A stretch of 7,289 nucleotides of DNA from positions 1-7,289 of the forward strand of contig DASPGM010000002.1 in the NCBI GenBank assembly GCA_035620615.1. The letters run 5' to 3'. The position numbers were made by a program, and so were the translations under genes. Origin of the DNA: CSP1-1 sp035620615. Lineage in GTDB: Archaea; Thermoproteota; Nitrososphaeria; Nitrososphaerales; Nitrosopumilaceae. Positions 6,209 through 7,289 of the stretch are shown here, piece by piece. How positions within the stretch are numbered: the first letter of the stretch is position 1; every line of letters starts with the position of its first letter. The notes under the pieces were generated by a model. It searched no databases and was not told the origin of the DNA. It saw only the letters and a program-made list of their open reading frames with translations.

Positions 6209-6251
6209 ATTTTCAAGTCATTTAGATTTTAGTAAAATGGATTTGAAAATG
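6208..6251 (+). other. 44-base imperfect stem-loop
   Basis: An outer 9-bp stem, CATTTTCAA (6208-6216) with TTGAAAATG (6243-6251), encloses a small internal loop and an inner 5-bp stem, CATTT (6219-6223) with AAATG (6235-6239). The apical loop is 11 bases. No T-tract follows, so it is not a clear terminator. It could act in the 3' part of the regulator transcript. Confidence 0.45.
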
Positions 6252-6266
6252 AAATTAAAATCTGAT

Positions 6267-6282
6267 CTTGTCTAAAGACAAG
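6267..6282 (+). other. Perfect 6-bp hairpin with TAAA loop
   Basis: CTTGTC (6267-6272) and GACAAG (6277-6282) are exact reverse complements around TAAA. The right half resembles CTAAAAGACAAGTAG at the very end of the MarR gene (6122-6136). There is no following T-run. It could be an RNA-processing or 3'-end element, or chance. Confidence 0.4.
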
Positions 6283-6900
6283 TGTAAAATTTAATGTAAA
6301 AATTTCTAACAATTAAAACTGTAAATAAAAATTTGAAATGATATTAATTTTAATGTAGATTCAAAAAATTAATTGCTATCTGATAATTGGGCAAAAATAT
6401 GATTTTACGACTATGGAAAAAATGAATTTTACTTTCGTTTTTGAATCAAGGAATATGTTGCTTTTGACCAGCTTTTAGTATAATATCCCAGGGGTTTTTA
6501 CTAAATTTTTGGCTTTGAAAAAAGGTATACCCATTTAGTCATCCGTAACTCTTTCTATAGGCAGACCACTACTGATGCAATACAGTAATTGATTTTTTTT
6601 CTATGCGTGAACAATCAAGATGTTTTGATTTTTATTTTTTGAATTAAGATTTTCACGACTAATTTTGAGATAAACTCAATTTTATTTTGATATTCATTGT
6701 AGTGAATAGAAAAAAATTTAATCAATTTGCTATTAATTTTACTAGATAGAATCTAACTGGTACTATGTTATTTTACGTTTGATTATGCGTGTTTAGTGCT
6801 TGAATAAGAGGTATACCTTTAGAAAAAAACCTCAAAATTACAAAGTCATCAATTAATTATAGAATGAAAGTAAATGCATTCACTAAAACATAATTTCACA

Positions 6901-7127
6901 ATTTTAAATTTTATAAAAAAATTTTAGTAATATCAAATAGAAATTAACATGATAATAAAAAAAATAATTTTTTATTTTGTATATGTTTTATCAAACAATT
7001 TTAGTAAATGTTATTTCTAATATTACTTTAGTTAATTTAAAAATAATTAAATTATGTTTTATAATTTATCTATCAATAAAAATAATTATGCACATTGTTA
7101 AAGTTTTAGAAAATATAATTAGTAAAT
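6901..7127. other. Extremely AT-rich non-coding island
   Basis: A hand count gives 25 G or C in 240 bases over 6901-7140, about 10%, far below the neighbouring genes. No reading frame of useful length exists. It leads directly into the 29-bp tandem repeat. Such DNA melts and bends easily, as at replication origins or boundary regions, but no origin-recognition box was recognised. Confidence 0.8.
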
Positions 7128-7289
7128 AATTATTTTTAGATTATTGTTAGCTACAAAATTATTTTTAGATTATTGTTAGCTACAAAATTATTTTTAGATT
7201 ATTGTTAGCTACAAAATTATTTTTAGATTATTGTTAGCTACAAAATTATTTTTAGATTATTGTTAGCTACAAAATTATTTTTAGATTAT
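7128..7289 (+). repeat. Perfect 29-bp tandem repeat, open at window end
   Basis: About 5.6 copies of a 29-bp unit are arrayed head to tail with no spacers and no mismatches. TTATTGTTAG begins at 7141, 7170, 7199, 7228 and 7257, and a sixth copy starts at 7286. The left edge is at 7128, where the match to the unit breaks down. Each unit contains the palindrome TAGCTA. Since 29 is not a multiple of three and the unit contains stop codons, it is not coding. The total copy number is unknown because the array reaches the last base. Confidence 0.97.

Larger units (their letters stand above)
6138..6900. other. Non-coding AT-rich region downstream of marR
   Basis: I see no credible gene here on either strand; the open frames I traced are about 20 codons or fewer (for example 6413-6478). 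The region holds GGTANACC-like boxes, two hairpins and a T8 tract, described separately. No transposase remnant, tRNA or rRNA was recognised. Confidence 0.75.

Noticed and set aside
6413..6478. 21-codon open frame
   Set aside because: No ribosome-binding site, well-placed TATA box or recognisable sequence; expected by chance.
6485..6500. CCCAGGGG followed by T-run as an origin-recognition box
   Set aside because: Only a weak resemblance to the G-rich part of known archaeal boxes, a single copy, and no cdc6 gene nearby.
7128..7289. CRISPR array
   Set aside because: The units are directly abutting with a constant 29-bp period and identical sequence; there are no variable spacers and no cas gene in view.
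6138..7289. Insertion sequence or decayed mobile element
   Set aside because: No transposase or integrase fragment, no terminal inverted repeats and no target-site duplication could be found.

Overview
The window looks like chromosomal DNA from an ammonia-oxidising archaeon of the Nitrososphaerota (Thaumarchaeota), most likely a marine Nitrosopumilus/Nitrosarchaeum-type lineage. This is inferred from AT-rich coding DNA, TATA-box promoters placed about 28 bp before start codons (leaderless style), single-gene transcription units, several exported proteins, and a cyclophilin ending in a CFI-box-type C-terminal region of the kind these archaea carry. No single marker gene proves the placement.

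Layout. 1-927 (minus): N-terminal part of a secreted, beta-propeller-like protein whose 3' end lies outside the window. 1036-1854 (plus): exported beta-sandwich/coiled-coil protein with an almost exact internal duplication. 1958-3070 (plus): exported, membrane-anchored cyclophilin-type peptidyl-prolyl isomerase with a CFI-box C-terminus. 3052-5574 (minus): large secreted protein with an HEKSH zinc-metallopeptidase signature and Ig-like repeats; it overlaps the cyclophilin gene tail-to-tail by 19 bp. 5637-6137 (plus): MarR-family regulator, divergent from the peptidase gene across a 62-bp gap with one palindromic TATA element and several dyads. 6138-7289: about 1.15 kb with no credible gene. 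It holds short GGTANACC-like boxes, two hairpins, a stretch of about 10% G+C (25 of 240 bases at 6901-7140, counted by hand) and a perfect 29-bp tandem repeat that runs off the window end.

How it may fit together. Four neighbouring genes encode proteins with signal peptides: propeller, coiled coil, prolyl isomerase and metallopeptidase. Only the MarR protein is cytoplasmic. A plausible reading is a small cell-surface protein-handling neighbourhood in which the isomerase folds, and the peptidase processes or degrades, exported proteins. The MarR protein would control itself and the peptidase from the shared promoter. The neighbourhood and signals are seen; the functional link is inference. The most unusual DNA is the terminal AT-rich, repeat-bearing region, whose role is unknown.
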